This document shows positions 44,758 to 54,258 of a DNA stretch of 64,000 bases, in pieces. Below the pieces are notes generated by a model, which saw only the letters and a program-made list of their open reading frames with translations, searched no databases and was not told the origin of the DNA. The position numbers and the translations under genes were made by a program. Source of the DNA: Myxococcus sp. RHSTA-1-4 (GTDB lineage: Bacteria; Myxococcota; Myxococcia; Myxococcales; Myxococcaceae); assembly GCF_020037125.1 (NCBI RefSeq), contig NZ_JAIQDG010000017.1, positions 1-64,000 on the forward strand, read 5' to 3'. Position 1 is the stretch's first letter. Each line of letters starts with the position of its first letter.

Positions 44758-45975
44758 TCAAGCCGCGCGCAGGGTGAGGACCGTCACCTCGGTGGGCACG
44801 CCCAGGCGGAAGGGCAGCCAGTGGCCCGTGCCGCCGGACACGTAGAGCTGGTGGTCTCCCTGGCGGTAGCGGCCCAGCATGTACTTGAAGGCGAACCAGA
44901 AGGCCGGCATGCCCAGGAAGGCCACCTGCCCGCCGTGGGTGTGCCCGGCCAGCGTCAGCCGCGCGCCGCGCTCGGCCGCGTGCGGGAAGAAGTCCGGGTG
45001 GTGTGAGAGGCACAGCAGCACCTCGTCGGGCGAGGCGTCTCGGAACGCCTCTTGCGCGGACTGGGCCATGCGCTCGGCCTTCACGCGGTGGCTGCGGCCG
45101 GACATGGGGTAGTCCACGCCCACCACGCGCACGCGCTGTCCGGCGTGCTCGAAGGCGTGGGACGCGTCCACCAGCAGGCGCACCGGGCCGCCGCGCGCCT
45201 CCACGTCGGCGTAGGCCCGGCGGACGGCGCGCAGTCCGCGCCAGTGCTCGTGATTGCCGAGCACCGCCAGCATGCCGTGCCGGGCCGTGCACGCGGACAG
45301 CGCCTCCATGGTGCCGTCGAGCTGGTCCAGGTCGTCGATGAGGTCGCCCGTCATCACCTGCAGGTCCACCTGCGCGTCGTTCATCGCCCGCACCGCGTCG
45401 TGCAGGTACCGGGTGTCGATGAACGTGCCCACGTGCACGTCCGTGATTTGACCGATGCGGAAGCCGTCCAGCGCCTTGGGGAGGCCGGGCAGCCGCACCT
45501 CCACCGGGCGCACCGTGAAGCCGGAGACGCCGCTGGCGAGCCCCGCCGAGCTCGTCCCCGCCGCCAGCACCGGTACCGCGCGGCCCGCGTTCGTCAGCAG
45601 GCTCCGGCGGCTCAAGCTCGAGCCGGCGGCCGGGGCGGGCTCGGGAGCGGGGGGCACCGGCTCGGAGGGGGCCTGAGGCCGGGCCCTGGCGCCGCGCTCC
45701 ACCCAGCGGTGCAGGAGCGAGATGGGGGTGCCGAAGAGCAGCACCATGACGGCGGCGACGGACCAGCCCACGGAGAAGACGCGGAGGGCCGCGTCGCCCA
45801 CGGGCAGCTCGGCATGGCGCCCGGCCACCAGCGGGAAGAGCCACACGGCGAGGGAGAGAACCACCCCACCCACGAATACGCCCAGGCGCCATCCCCGGAG
45901 CAGGCCGGGCCAGAGTGACCGCAGCACGGCCCACACGCCCACGTTGACCAGGAAGAGGATGACCAGCCGGACCAT
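44758..45975 (-). CDS. Membrane-anchored metallophosphoesterase
   Basis: The product is 405 residues. Three hydrophobic segments at the N-terminus (about 1-20, 31-52, 68-92) are followed by a linker and the calcineurin-like domain (about 165-400). All five metal motifs are present: TDVHVG, GDLIDD, GNHEHW, SHHPDFF and GHTHGGQ. This is the YkuE/YaeI-like group, some of which cleave lipid or nucleotide phosphodiesters at the membrane. Its stop is four bases from that of the aldolase gene, so the two operons converge with almost no spacer. Confidence 0.9.
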   Translation of the reverse strand: MVRLVILFLVNVGVWAVLRSLWPGLLRGWRLGVFVGGVVLSLAVWLFPLVAGRHAELPVGDAALRVFSVGWSVAAVMVLLFGTPISLLHRWVERGARARPQAPSEPVPPAPEPAPAAGSSLSRRSLLTNAGRAVPVLAAGTSSAGLASGVSGFTVRPVEVRLPGLPKALDGFRIGQITDVHVGTFIDTRYLHDAVRAMNDAQVDLQVMTGDLIDDLDQLDGTMEALSACTARHGMLAVLGNHEHWRGLRAVRRAYADVEARGGPVRLLVDASHAFEHAGQRVRVVGVDYPMSGRSHRVKAERMAQSAQEAFRDASPDEVLLCLSHHPDFFPHAAERGARLTLAGHTHGGQVAFLGMPAFWFAFKYMLGRYRQGDHQLYVSGGTGHWLPFRLGVPTEVTVLTLRAA

Positions 45976-46141
45976 CTACGGCACTCCCTTGTGCTTGGAG
46001 GGACCAGTCATAGCCGGGGCCCGTCGGCGGCGCTGCACGAAGGCTTGGGGCGGGGGCGGCGGACCAGGGCCCCGCCCGGTTGCCCTCCTGGCGGGGCCGT
46101 CACCTGTACGCCCGGGCCATGGCCCTCATTCCCACCGGCCC

Positions 46142-46675
46142 TCAGCCGCGGCTGGGGCTGGCCATGCGCAGATGTGCGTGCAGCGTCTCCGTGCGCAGGT
46201 AGAGGAACTGGGCATCGCCGAAGGCGAGCGCGTCGCCGTCGTTGAGCATCCGTTCCTGCTCCTGCCCCAGCGGTTGCGCATTGACCCAGGTGCCGTTCAT
46301 GGAGCCCATGTCGCGGACGGAGCAGTCCCCGGCTTCCGCATGCCACCGGAGCGTGGCGTGGTGCTTGGACACGGAGGGGTCCGGCACCACCAGCCTGCAG
46401 GTGTCGATGCGGCCCACGGTGATTTCCTGCCCGTCCACCTCCGGGCGGAGGAAGTGCACGTCGAGGGAGTCGAAGCCGCGCAGCATGACGAGCAGCCGGT
46501 CCACGAGCCGGGTGCGGTGGGCCATGCCCACGGTGCGGGCCTCGCCCAGCCGCATGGCCACCTGCTGGAAGACGGGCTCGGGGGGCTGCTGGACGAGGAC
46601 GACTCGGCCGGAGGCCTCGACGAAGGCTTCCAGGGTTGCCAGGGCGAACGGGCGAAGTTGCTTCACGGACGGCAT
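46142..46675 (-). CDS. FHA-domain protein
   Basis: The product is 177 residues. The C-terminal half is a forkhead-associated domain with the conserved core VGRIDTCRLVVPDPSVSKHH and SMNGTWVN (about 87-140), which binds phosphothreonine. The N-terminal 75 residues are helical and unassigned. FHA proteins read the output of Ser/Thr kinases, of which two are encoded in this window, though no direct link is shown. Confidence 0.9.
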   Translation of the reverse strand: MPSVKQLRPFALATLEAFVEASGRVVLVQQPPEPVFQQVAMRLGEARTVGMAHRTRLVDRLLVMLRGFDSLDVHFLRPEVDGQEITVGRIDTCRLVVPDPSVSKHHATLRWHAEAGDCSVRDMGSMNGTWVNAQPLGQEQERMLNDGDALAFGDAQFLYLRTETLHAHLRMASPSRG

Positions 46676-46744
46676 GGTGCCGGGACGTTACCTCGGAGGG
46701 CGGGGCCTTGCCGCCTGGGACTCCATGGCCGTAAGGAAGCCGTC

Positions 46745-46864
46745 ATGTCCCGGACTCTGGAATCTCCGCCGGCGTATGCCACCCGAGAGCAGGGCTGGCG
46801 CCGGTTTCCGCGCACGTTCCTGGAGTCCGGGCCGCTCGTACCGCCGGAGTCCTTCGGGATATGA
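46745..46864 (+). CDS. Possible small protein of 39 residues
   Basis: An ATG at 46745 sits seven bases after AAGGA and opens a frame of 39 codons with about 80% G/C third positions, ending at 46864 shortly before the acetyltransferase gene. The product (MSRTLESPPAYATREQG...) has no recognisable family. It could be a leader peptide or a small protein; chance is not excluded. Confidence 0.35.
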   Translation: MSRTLESPPAYATREQGWRRFPRTFLESGPLVPPESFGI

Positions 46865-46897
46865 CGGCGCGTGGCCTCGGGCCCGTGGAGGATGACC

Positions 46898-47473
46898 ATG
46901 GTGGTACCGGAGTTCGACAGGGTGGTGGCTTCGAGGCTCGTGCTGAGACGCCTTCGCGCGGAGGACCTGGAGGCACTGGTGGCCTGCAGGAACGACCCCG
47001 AGGTGAGCCGTTACCAGAGCTGGAGCGACTACGACGCGGAGCGGGGGCGCCAGCTCATCGAGTCGATGGACGGCCGCCAGCCCGGGCAGCCCGGCTGGTT
47101 CCAGTTCGCCATCGCGCTGAAGGAGACGGATGCGCTGGTGGGTGACTGCGCGCTGCGGACGGACGAGGACCCACGGCTGGGCGAGATTGGCTTCACGCTC
47201 TCTCGGCAGCACCAGGGCAGGGGCCTGGGCACGGAGGCCGTGCGTACGCTGCTGGGCTACGCGTTCGACACACTCCACATGCACCGGGTCATCGCGGTGA
47301 CGGACGTGAAGAACACCGCGTCGGTCCGGACGCTGGAGCGCGTGGGCATGAGGCGCGAAGGGCACTTCATCGAGGACGGCTGGTTCAAGGGCGCCTGGTG
47401 CGATGACTACCTGTACGCCATGCTCGGCCGCGAGTGGGCGCGGGCCGCTCCACGAACCGGGCCCACGAAGTAG
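46898..47473 (+). CDS. GNAT N-acetyltransferase, RimJ/RimL-like
   Basis: The product is 191 residues; ATG 46898 is chosen because GGAGG ends six bases before it. It has the acetyl-CoA pyrophosphate-binding loop QHQGRGLGTEAV (about 107-118) and the family pattern RLVLRRLRAEDLEALVACRND at the N-terminus and NTASVRTLERVGMRREG near the end. RimJ/RimL-like members acetylate protein N-termini, amino acids or drugs; the acceptor is unknown here. Confidence 0.92.
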   Translation: MVVPEFDRVVASRLVLRRLRAEDLEALVACRNDPEVSRYQSWSDYDAERGRQLIESMDGRQPGQPGWFQFAIALKETDALVGDCALRTDEDPRLGEIGFTLSRQHQGRGLGTEAVRTLLGYAFDTLHMHRVIAVTDVKNTASVRTLERVGMRREGHFIEDGWFKGAWCDDYLYAMLGREWARAAPRTGPTK

Positions 47474-47577
47474 ACACGCACGATGAAGTGGGGCGAGGCG
47501 CGCTGGAGCGAAGTCCCGCGGGGTACCGTTGCTCACGCGGGTGAGGCCTCGCGCGAGCAACGGCCGCGACGTGTGCC

Positions 47578-49230
47578 TTACCCCGCCGTGCTCGCCGCCG
47601 GGTTCTTCATCAGGTGGTCGCCAAAGTCCTCACGCAGCTTCGTCTTGAGGAACTTGCCCGTGGAGTTGCGCGGAATCTGCGGGAGGAACAGGTAGTCCTC
47701 CGGCAGCCAGAACTTGGCGAACTGCTTCTCCAGGTGTGCGGCCAGCTCCTGCTTCGTGGCCGTCTGTCCCGGCTTCAGCACCACCGCCGCCAGGGGCCGC
47801 TCGTCCCACTTCGGGTGCCTGCCCGCGAACACGGCCGCCTCCAGCACCGCCGGGTGCGCCATCAGCGCGTTCTCCAGCGCCACCGACGAAATCCACTCGC
47901 CACCGGACTTGATGACGTCCTTCGAGCGGTCGCAGATGCGCATGTACCCATCCTTGTCGATGGTCACCACATCGCCCGTCTTGAACCAGCCATCCGCGGT
48001 GAACCGGTCCGCCCCCTCGTCGTTGTAGTACGAGGACGCCACCCAGGGCCCCCGCACCTCGAGCTCGCCCATCGTCTCCCCGTCCCAGGGCAGGAGCCGG
48101 CCGTCGTCCGCCGCCACGCGCGTCTCCACGAAGGGCAGCGCGAAACCCTGCGACGCCCGCGCCTCGAGCTGCGCCTCCGGGCTCGCGTCCTGCAGGCTGC
48201 CCTTCAGCTTCGCCATGGTGCCCACGGGGCTCAGCTCCGTCATGCCCCACGCGTGCACCACCTCCAGCCCGTGCCGCTTCTTGAAGCCGTCAATCAGCGA
48301 CGGCGGCGCCGCCGAGCCGCCAATCAGCATCGAGCGCATCGCGCTCAGGTCCCACTTCTTCGGCTCCTGGTCCAGCAGCGCCAGGATGCCAATCCAGATG
48401 GTGGGCACGCCGCCCGCCAGCGTCACCTTCTCCGCCGCCATCAAATCCAGCAGCGACTGCGGGTCCAGGTGCGGCCCGGGGAACACCAGCTTCGCCCCGG
48501 TGAGGATGCCGTCGAACGCCAGCCCCCACGCGGCCGCGTGGAACATGGGCACCACCGGCAGCACCGTGTCCGCCTCGCGCATCCCCGTCACGTCCGCCAG
48601 GCACGAGCCCAGCGTGTGCAGGACGATGGAGCGGTGGCTGTACAGCACGCCCTTCGGGTTGCCCGTCGTCCCCGACGTGTAGCAGAGCATCGCCGCCGAC
48701 TTCTCCTCCAGCGCCGGGAAGTCGAAGGCGTCGGACTCCGCCGCCAGCAGCTGCTCGTAGTCCAGCTTGCCCTCCGGCGCCGGCCCGGCGTCCGGCACCA
48801 CGATGACGTGGCGGATGCTCGGCACCTGGGCCGCGAACTTCTCGAACAGCGGCAAGAGCGAGCGGTCCACCACCAGCACCGTGTCCTCCGCGTGCCGCGC
48901 GATGTAGCCCAAATCATTCGGGTGCAGCCGCAGGTTCAGCGTGTGCACCACCGCGCCCATGGCCGGCACGCCGAAGTACACCTCCAGGTGCCGGTAGTGG
49001 TTCCAGCTCAGCGTGGCCACCCGGTCTCCAGGCTTCACGCCCAGGCGCGTCAGCGCGTTCGCCAGCCGGCACGTGCGCTTGTAGAAGTCCGCGAACGTGT
49101 AGCGGTGCAGCGACTTGTCGGGGTTGCGGCTGACGATTTCCGAGCGCGGATAGAAGGTGCGCGCGCGCTCCAGGAAGTGGGTCAGCGTCAGCGGGAAATC
49201 CATCATCCGTCCGGCGAGCATCGGCACCAT
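47578..49230 (-). CDS. Medium/long-chain acyl-CoA synthetase
   Basis: The product is 550 residues. Adenylate-forming enzyme motifs: P-loop-like YTSGTTGNPKGVLYSHRS (about 188-205), HAWGMTELSPVG, GWFKTGDVV, and the hinge/catalytic region DRSKDVIKSGGEWIS with Lys in STGKFLKTKLRED. It activates fatty acids with ATP to acyl-CoA for degradation or lipid synthesis. The ATG at 49230 follows ACAAGGG; another ATG three codons later is also possible. Length and motif set match AlkK/FadD-type ligases. Confidence 0.94.
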   Translation of the reverse strand: MVPMLAGRMMDFPLTLTHFLERARTFYPRSEIVSRNPDKSLHRYTFADFYKRTCRLANALTRLGVKPGDRVATLSWNHYRHLEVYFGVPAMGAVVHTLNLRLHPNDLGYIARHAEDTVLVVDRSLLPLFEKFAAQVPSIRHVIVVPDAGPAPEGKLDYEQLLAAESDAFDFPALEEKSAAMLCYTSGTTGNPKGVLYSHRSIVLHTLGSCLADVTGMREADTVLPVVPMFHAAAWGLAFDGILTGAKLVFPGPHLDPQSLLDLMAAEKVTLAGGVPTIWIGILALLDQEPKKWDLSAMRSMLIGGSAAPPSLIDGFKKRHGLEVVHAWGMTELSPVGTMAKLKGSLQDASPEAQLEARASQGFALPFVETRVAADDGRLLPWDGETMGELEVRGPWVASSYYNDEGADRFTADGWFKTGDVVTIDKDGYMRICDRSKDVIKSGGEWISSVALENALMAHPAVLEAAVFAGRHPKWDERPLAAVVLKPGQTATKQELAAHLEKQFAKFWLPEDYLFLPQIPRNSTGKFLKTKLREDFGDHLMKNPAASTAG

Positions 49231-49315
49231 CCCTTGTCCGTGAGGCGTGAGAGGGCGCCGATGCTACCGGAAGCCCGGGCCCTTTCTCAGGGGCGCCGGG
49301 TGATGCCGCGTTGCG

Positions 49316-50353
49316 TCAGCCGAAGAAGACCTGGGCGACCTCGAAGAACTCCTTGGGGACCTTCTTCAGCTCGCGGGTGGCTTCGGACAGGTCCACGCTG
49401 ATGATTTCGTTGCCTCGCAGCGCGGCCATCTTCCCGAACTCGCCGCGGGCGACCATGTCGCAGGCGTGGACGCCGTAGCGGGTGGCCAGCACGCGGTCAT
49501 GCGGCGTGGGCGCGCCGCCGCGCTGGATGTGGCCCAGCACGGACACGCGCGTCTCGAAGCCGGTGCGGCGCTCGATTTCCTGCGCGACGATGTTGCCCAC
49601 GCCGCCCAGGCGCGGCCGGCCCGCCTCGTCCAGCGCGCCGGTGGTGACCAGGTGCTCGCTCTGGTCCGGGGACGTCTTGATGCGCGTGCCCTCGGCCACC
49701 ACGACGATGGAGAACATGCGGCCGCTCGCGTGGCGGCGCTGGATGTGCTCGGCCACCTTCGGCAGGTCCGCGGGAATCTCCGGGACGAGGATGACGTCCG
49801 CGCCGCCGGCGATGCCCGAGTAGGTGGCAATCCAGCCCACGTGCCGTCCCATGACCTCGCAGACGATGACGCGCTTGTGGGACTCGGCGGTGGAGTGCAG
49901 CCGGTCGATGGCCTCCGTCGCGATTTCCACCGCGGTGTCGAAGCCGAAGGTGAAGTCGGTGGCGTTGATGTCGTTGTCGATGGTCTTCGGCACGCCGACG
50001 ATGCGCAGCCCCTCCTGGGACATGCGCGTGGCGGCGGACAGCGTGCCCTCGCCGCCGATGGCGATGATGGCGTGGATGCCGTTGCGCTCGACGGCGCGCT
50101 TCACGCGCTCCAGCCCGTTCTCCACCTTGAAGGGGTTGACGCGGGAGGTGCCGAGGATGGTGCCGCCCCGGTGGAGGATGCCCGAGGTGGTTTCACGCGT
50201 GAGGCGGAAGTGGTTGTCCTCCAGCAACCCCTTCCAGCCATCGCGGAGGCCCATCATCTCGAAGCCATGTTCGGCGGCGCGGCGGACGACGGCACGGATG
50301 ACGGCGTTGAGGCCGGGGCAGTCACCCCCGCCAGTGAGGACGGCGACTTTCAT
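49316..50353 (-). CDS. pfkA: 6-phosphofructokinase
   Basis: The product is 345 residues. It phosphorylates fructose-6-phosphate in glycolysis. Motifs are GGGDCPGLNAVIR, GGEGTLSAA (Gly103, equivalent to the ATP-type Gly104 of the E. coli enzyme), PKTIDND with catalytic Asp126, and EVMGRHVGWIA. The Lys before TIDND is the residue usually associated with pyrophosphate-using enzymes, while Gly103 is the ATP-type residue; this mixture is known in ATP-using enzymes of actinobacterial type. ATP is the likelier donor. No kinase gene adjoins it. Confidence 0.95.
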   Translation of the reverse strand: MKVAVLTGGGDCPGLNAVIRAVVRRAAEHGFEMMGLRDGWKGLLEDNHFRLTRETTSGILHRGGTILGTSRVNPFKVENGLERVKRAVERNGIHAIIAIGGEGTLSAATRMSQEGLRIVGVPKTIDNDINATDFTFGFDTAVEIATEAIDRLHSTAESHKRVIVCEVMGRHVGWIATYSGIAGGADVILVPEIPADLPKVAEHIQRRHASGRMFSIVVVAEGTRIKTSPDQSEHLVTTGALDEAGRPRLGGVGNIVAQEIERRTGFETRVSVLGHIQRGGAPTPHDRVLATRYGVHACDMVARGEFGKMAALRGNEIISVDLSEATRELKKVPKEFFEVAQVFFG

Positions 50354-50432
50354 ATGTTCACGTTGTATTACGGCCCGAGCCGGACGGAACCCCTCAAGTG
50401 CGCGGGGGCGTCCGCCAGGGTGCCTGGCGTCC

Positions 50433-51860
50433 CTACCCGAACACGGCCGGGCGCCGGTGCGTCCAGGGGTGCGCGGACTCCAACTGGGCGGCCAGCCGGA
50501 AGAGAGTCGCCTCGTCCCCGAAGCGGCCGATGAACTGCACGCCCACGGGCAGGCCCTCGGGGCTCCAGTGGAGCGGCACGCTCATGGCCGGGTTGCCGGT
50601 GATGTTGGCCAGCGGGCAGTACGGCGTGAAGGCGGCGGCCCGGAACAAGGGAGCGAGCGGCTCGTCCGTCGGCGCGTCGAACGTGCCCAGCGCGGTGGGG
50701 GGCTCGGTGACGGTGGGCAGCAGCCAGACGTCCACGTCCTCGAAGCGGCGGGCGATGGCGCGGCTGTAGCGCTGCAGCTCCGCCTGGGCCTGCAGGAAGG
50801 CCGACAGTCCCTGGCCCTGGCCGAACTCGTAGAGCGCCCGGGTGAAGGGCTCCAACTCCTCCGGCGACGGCTCGCGGCCGGCGTGCTGGGCGAGCCGGTC
50901 CACGCCGTATACGACGCCCGCGGCCCACACCGTCATGAAGTGCTGGCCCAGGGCCTCGTCCCCGGGCACCTCCAGGCTGCCCTCGAGGACGGAGTGGCCC
51001 AGCCCCTCCAGCAGCCGGGCGGTGGCGGCGACGGCGGACAGGCACTCCGGGTGGACGGGCGCGTCCACGGGGTTGCGCAGCGTCAGGCCGATGCGGAGCC
51101 GGCCCGGCGGCGCGCCCACCTCCAGGGCATAGGGCCGCGCCTTGGGCGGGGCGATGTAGGGGGCGCCCACGTCCGGCCCCTCCGTGGCGTCCAGCAGGGC
51201 CGCGCTGTCGCGCACGGAGCGGGTGACGGCGTGCTCCGCGACGAGCCAGTGGTAGGCGTCCAGCAGGTCCGGCCCCGTGGGGTTGCGTCCGCGCGTGGGC
51301 TTGAGGCCGAAGAGGCCGCAGCTCGACGCGGGGATGCGGATGGAGCCGCCGCCGTCCGCCGCGTGGGCGAAGGGCACCATGCCGCTGGCCACGGCCGCCG
51401 CGGCGCCGCCGCTGGAGCCGCCCGGGGAGCGCTCGGGGTTCCACGGGTTGCGGCAGGGCCCCAGCAGCTTGCTCTCCGTGGTGGGCAGCAGGCCGAACTC
51501 CGGCGTGTTCGTCTTGCCGAGCACCACCAGCCCGGCGCGCAGGTGGCGCTTCACGAGCTCGCTGTCGTGGTCGGGCACGAAGTCCTTCGCGAAGCGCGAG
51601 CCTCCGGTGAGCGGGTAGCCCTCCTGCGCGGTGAGCAGGTCCTTCAGCAGGAAGGGGACACCGGTGAAGGGCCCCTGCGGAAGTGCTCCCCTGGCGCGCA
51701 GGCGTGCCGTGTCGAACTGTGTGTGGACGACCGCGTTCAGCTTCGGGTTGTGGCGCTCGATGCGGGCGATGGCCGCATCCACCAGCTCCAGCGGGGTGAC
51801 CTCTCGGCGGCGGACGAGCTCCGCCTGGGCCGTCGCATCGAGGCTGACAAAGGGGTCCAT
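50433..51860 (-). CDS. Amidase-signature family hydrolase
   Basis: The product is 475 residues. The Ser-Ser-Lys catalytic triad is visible: Lys in PFLLKDLL, the Gly/Ser-rich [16 protein letters not shown] and the nucleophile region [11 protein letters not shown]. The overall pattern resembles amidases of the 6-aminohexanoate-cyclic-dimer-hydrolase group. It is not a GatA in context, since gatB and gatC are absent. The substrate is unknown. Divergent from the nagB-like gene across about 200 bp. Confidence 0.92.
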   Translation of the reverse strand: MDPFVSLDATAQAELVRRREVTPLELVDAAIARIERHNPKLNAVVHTQFDTARLRARGALPQGPFTGVPFLLKDLLTAQEGYPLTGGSRFAKDFVPDHDSELVKRHLRAGLVVLGKTNTPEFGLLPTTESKLLGPCRNPWNPERSPGGSSGGAAAAVASGMVPFAHAADGGGSIRIPASSCGLFGLKPTRGRNPTGPDLLDAYHWLVAEHAVTRSVRDSAALLDATEGPDVGAPYIAPPKARPYALEVGAPPGRLRIGLTLRNPVDAPVHPECLSAVAATARLLEGLGHSVLEGSLEVPGDEALGQHFMTVWAAGVVYGVDRLAQHAGREPSPEELEPFTRALYEFGQGQGLSAFLQAQAELQRYSRAIARRFEDVDVWLLPTVTEPPTALGTFDAPTDEPLAPLFRAAAFTPYCPLANITGNPAMSVPLHWSPEGLPVGVQFIGRFGDEATLFRLAAQLESAHPWTHRRPAVFG

Positions 51861-52066
51861 GGCCAGGACTCTAACGCTTCCGTGGTGCCGCCCGCTCGCG
51901 AGGGGGCGAGGGCTTCATGACGGCCTGCGTCGTTCCCGAGGCTCTCGCATGACCGGCACGGGAGCGTGACACGGTCCGGACGCCCTGAAGTGAACGGGGC
52001 GGCGACGAGCGGGCTCTCGCCCGGGCGCGCGCCTCCTATGCTCCCGCGCCCCTTGCCGAGGCCCTT

Positions 52067-52819
52067 GTGTTGAACCTCCGCGTCTTCGACTCCGAGCAGC
52101 AAGCCGCCGCCGCGTGCGCCGCGCGCATCGCCGAGGCGGTGCGTGACACACCCTCGCTGGTGCTGGGGCTGCCCACGGGCCGCACGCCGCTCAACGTGTA
52201 CCGCGAGCTGGTGGCCCTGTCCGCGCGCGGCGCGCTGGACCTGTCGCGCGCCAGCACCTTCAACCTGGACGAGTTCTTCGGACTCCCACCCGAGGACGCG
52301 GGCAGCTTCCGCTCGTACATGGAGCGGCACTTCTTCCAGCACGTCAACCTCGCGCCCGAGCGCATCCACTTCCTCGACGGGAGCGCGCCGGACGCGGAGG
52401 CCGAGTGTGCCCGCTACGACGCCGAGCTCGCCGCGGCGGGAGGGCTGGACCTGGTGCTGCTGGGCATCGGCGCCAACGGGCACATCGCCTTCAACGAGCC
52501 CGGGGACAGTCTGCTGGCGCCGTGCCACCGGGTGAAGCTGGGCCGCGAGACGCGGCTGGCGAACGCAGCGCTCTTCGGGGACGACCCGGCGCGCGTGCCG
52601 CTGGAGGCGCTCACGCTGGGCATGGCCTCCATCCTCCAGGCCCGGCGCGTGCTGCTGCTGGCGTTCGGTGCGCGCAAGGCGGAGGCGGTGTCGGCCATGC
52701 TGCACGGTCCGGTGACGCCGCGTTGCCCCGCGTCCTTTCTCCAGCTCCACCGCGACGTGGAGGTGTGGGTGGACCCTTCGGCCGCGGGTCCGGGCAGGGG
52801 CGTGGGCGCGACGCGGTAG
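52067..52819 (+). CDS. nagB: Glucosamine-6-phosphate deaminase-like protein
   Basis: The product is 250 residues from a GTG (a TTG follows immediately). It would turn glucosamine-6-phosphate into fructose-6-phosphate and ammonia. Signature regions are GLPTGRTPLNVYREL, FNLDEFFG and GIGANGHIAFNEPG, the last containing the active-site His and Glu. The length is slightly below the typical 260-270 residues. It could help feed amino sugars from prey walls into glycolysis. Confidence 0.9.
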   Translation: MLNLRVFDSEQQAAAACAARIAEAVRDTPSLVLGLPTGRTPLNVYRELVALSARGALDLSRASTFNLDEFFGLPPEDAGSFRSYMERHFFQHVNLAPERIHFLDGSAPDAEAECARYDAELAAAGGLDLVLLGIGANGHIAFNEPGDSLLAPCHRVKLGRETRLANAALFGDDPARVPLEALTLGMASILQARRVLLLAFGARKAEAVSAMLHGPVTPRCPASFLQLHRDVEVWVDPSAAGPGRGVGATR

Positions 52820-53091
52820 CGCCGCCAGGAAACGGGCGTTGCCACTGTGCCACCTGGGATGGGGGCCCGGCTGTCGCTCTCGAAGTCCTCCTCGGATGAG
52901 TGGCGCGCCTCCCTCGTGCCGGGCCGTTCTTGCCCCCCGGGGCCATGCGCTGTCGGCCGCCGGGGTGGAGGCCCGTACCGGAGTCGCAAGCCGGCGGTGA
53001 GCGACTTGCCGCGCGTGCCCTCGCATCCCATATGGAAGTGCCCGGCCACGCCCCGCCCCGAGTGGACTCGGGCCGCGGAGAAGGAGCGACG
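52820..53091. other. Intergenic region of about 270 bp
   Basis: No supported gene on either strand. It holds a possible stem (AGTCGC at 52982 with GCGACT at 53001) and the ribosome site of the next gene. Nothing else was recognised. Confidence 0.5.
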
Positions 53092-54042
53092 ATGGAATCG
53101 GCAGGCATGGCCCGCGCCCCGGGTGTCACGCGCTCGCGCGTCTGGCTTCACGGTGGACTCCTGCTGGCGGGCCTGTGCGCGCTGGGCGGACTCTTCTCCG
53201 CCATGGCCGGTTGCGCCAGCACACCGGGTGGCGCGAGCAAGGCGGGCATCCCGCTCTCGCCGGTGCCGTTGTACGGGAAGTTCGTCTGGCATGACCTCGT
53301 CACGGAGGACCCCGCCGCCGTGAAGCGCTTCTACGGCGAGCTGCTCGGCTGGGAGTTCCACGACGTCAAGGGCTCCAAGCGCCCCTACTCGCTCATCAAG
53401 GCGCGGGGGCGCTGGATGGGCGGCATCGTCCAGCCCACCGGCGCGGGCAAGGGCGAGCACTCCCAGTGGCTCGGCTACCTCTCCGTGCCGGACGTGGACC
53501 GCGCGGTGGAGCAGGTCCGCGCGGGCGGTGGCCAGGCCCTGGTGGGGCCGGAGGACGTGGAGCGCATCGGCCGGGCCGCGGTGGTCACCGACCCCCAGGG
53601 GGCCCCCGTGGGCTTCGTGCGCTCGCAGCCCGGAGACCCCGCGGACACGGGGCTGCCCGAGCCCGGTCAGTTCCTCTGGATGGAGCACCTGGCCGAGGAC
53701 CCCGCCGCGGCGGTCGCCTTCTACAAGGACCTGCTCGGCTACGAGGTCCAGGAACGGAACGAAGGCGATGGCCCCTACTCCGTGCTCATGCGGGACCAGC
53801 GGCCCCGCGCGGGCGTGCTCCGCAAGCCATTGGAGCGCGTGCGCCCCAACTGGCTCACCTACGTGCGCGTGGAGGACCCGGCGGCGCTCGCCGCGCGGGT
53901 GGAGTCGCTCGGGGGACGGGTGGTGATGGCGCCCCGGGCCGACGTACGGGGAGGCTCGCTCGCGCTCATCGCCGACCCGAGCGGCGCTGTCCTCGCCCTC
54001 CAGCGCTATCCGTTCAAGACCCCTGGCGCCGCCGCGCCCTGA
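53092..54042 (+). CDS. Lipoprotein with two VOC (glyoxalase-like) domains
   Basis: The product is 316 residues; ATG 53092 is set by AAGGAGCGACG and gives a long signal ending in a lipobox (SAMAGC, Cys at about 42). Two vicinal-oxygen-chelate domains follow: VWHDLVTEDPAAVKRFYGEL (about 64 on) and LWMEHLAEDPAAAVAFYKDL (about 195 on). This resembles the CFP-30B-like group whose function is unknown. Being exported and lipidated is unusual for a VOC protein. A tiny lipoprotein gene follows 24 bases later and probably shares the transcript. Confidence 0.85.
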   Translation: MESAGMARAPGVTRSRVWLHGGLLLAGLCALGGLFSAMAGCASTPGGASKAGIPLSPVPLYGKFVWHDLVTEDPAAVKRFYGELLGWEFHDVKGSKRPYSLIKARGRWMGGIVQPTGAGKGEHSQWLGYLSVPDVDRAVEQVRAGGGQALVGPEDVERIGRAAVVTDPQGAPVGFVRSQPGDPADTGLPEPGQFLWMEHLAEDPAAAVAFYKDLLGYEVQERNEGDGPYSVLMRDQRPRAGVLRKPLERVRPNWLTYVRVEDPAALAARVESLGGRVVMAPRADVRGGSLALIADPSGAVLALQRYPFKTPGAAAP

Positions 54043-54066
54043 CCCCGTATCCGAGGAGAACGCCCG

Positions 54067-54258
54067 ATGCTCCCGCGCAAGGCCTCCCGCTGTCTGTCAT
54101 TGCTGGTGCTGCTCGGCGGTGCCCTGATGACCTCCAGTTGTGAGAACGCCCAGGTCGGTGTGGGCCTCGGCTTCACCGCGGTCTCGCCCTGGGGGCCGAC
54201 GACCGTGATGGCGACGACCCCGGTGGGTTGGTACGGCGGCCCGCACTGGTATCCCTGA
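54067..54258 (+). CDS. Small lipoprotein, 63 residues
   Basis: GAGGAGAACGCCCG precedes the ATG. The signal peptide LSLLVLLGGALMTSS is followed by Cys25, so the mature lipoprotein is under 40 residues, Gly/Trp/Pro-rich, ending WYGGPHWYP. I do not recognise the family. Its 3' end overlaps the 3' end of the minus-strand membrane gene by 86 bases. Confidence 0.65.
   Translation: MLPRKASRCLSLLVLLGGALMTSSCENAQVGVGLGFTAVSPWGPTTVMATTPVGWYGGPHWYP

Noticed and set aside
49316..50353. The pfk gene of the M. xanthus pfk-pkn4 pair
   Set aside because: No kinase gene lies beside it; the neighbours are an acyl-CoA synthetase and an amidase.
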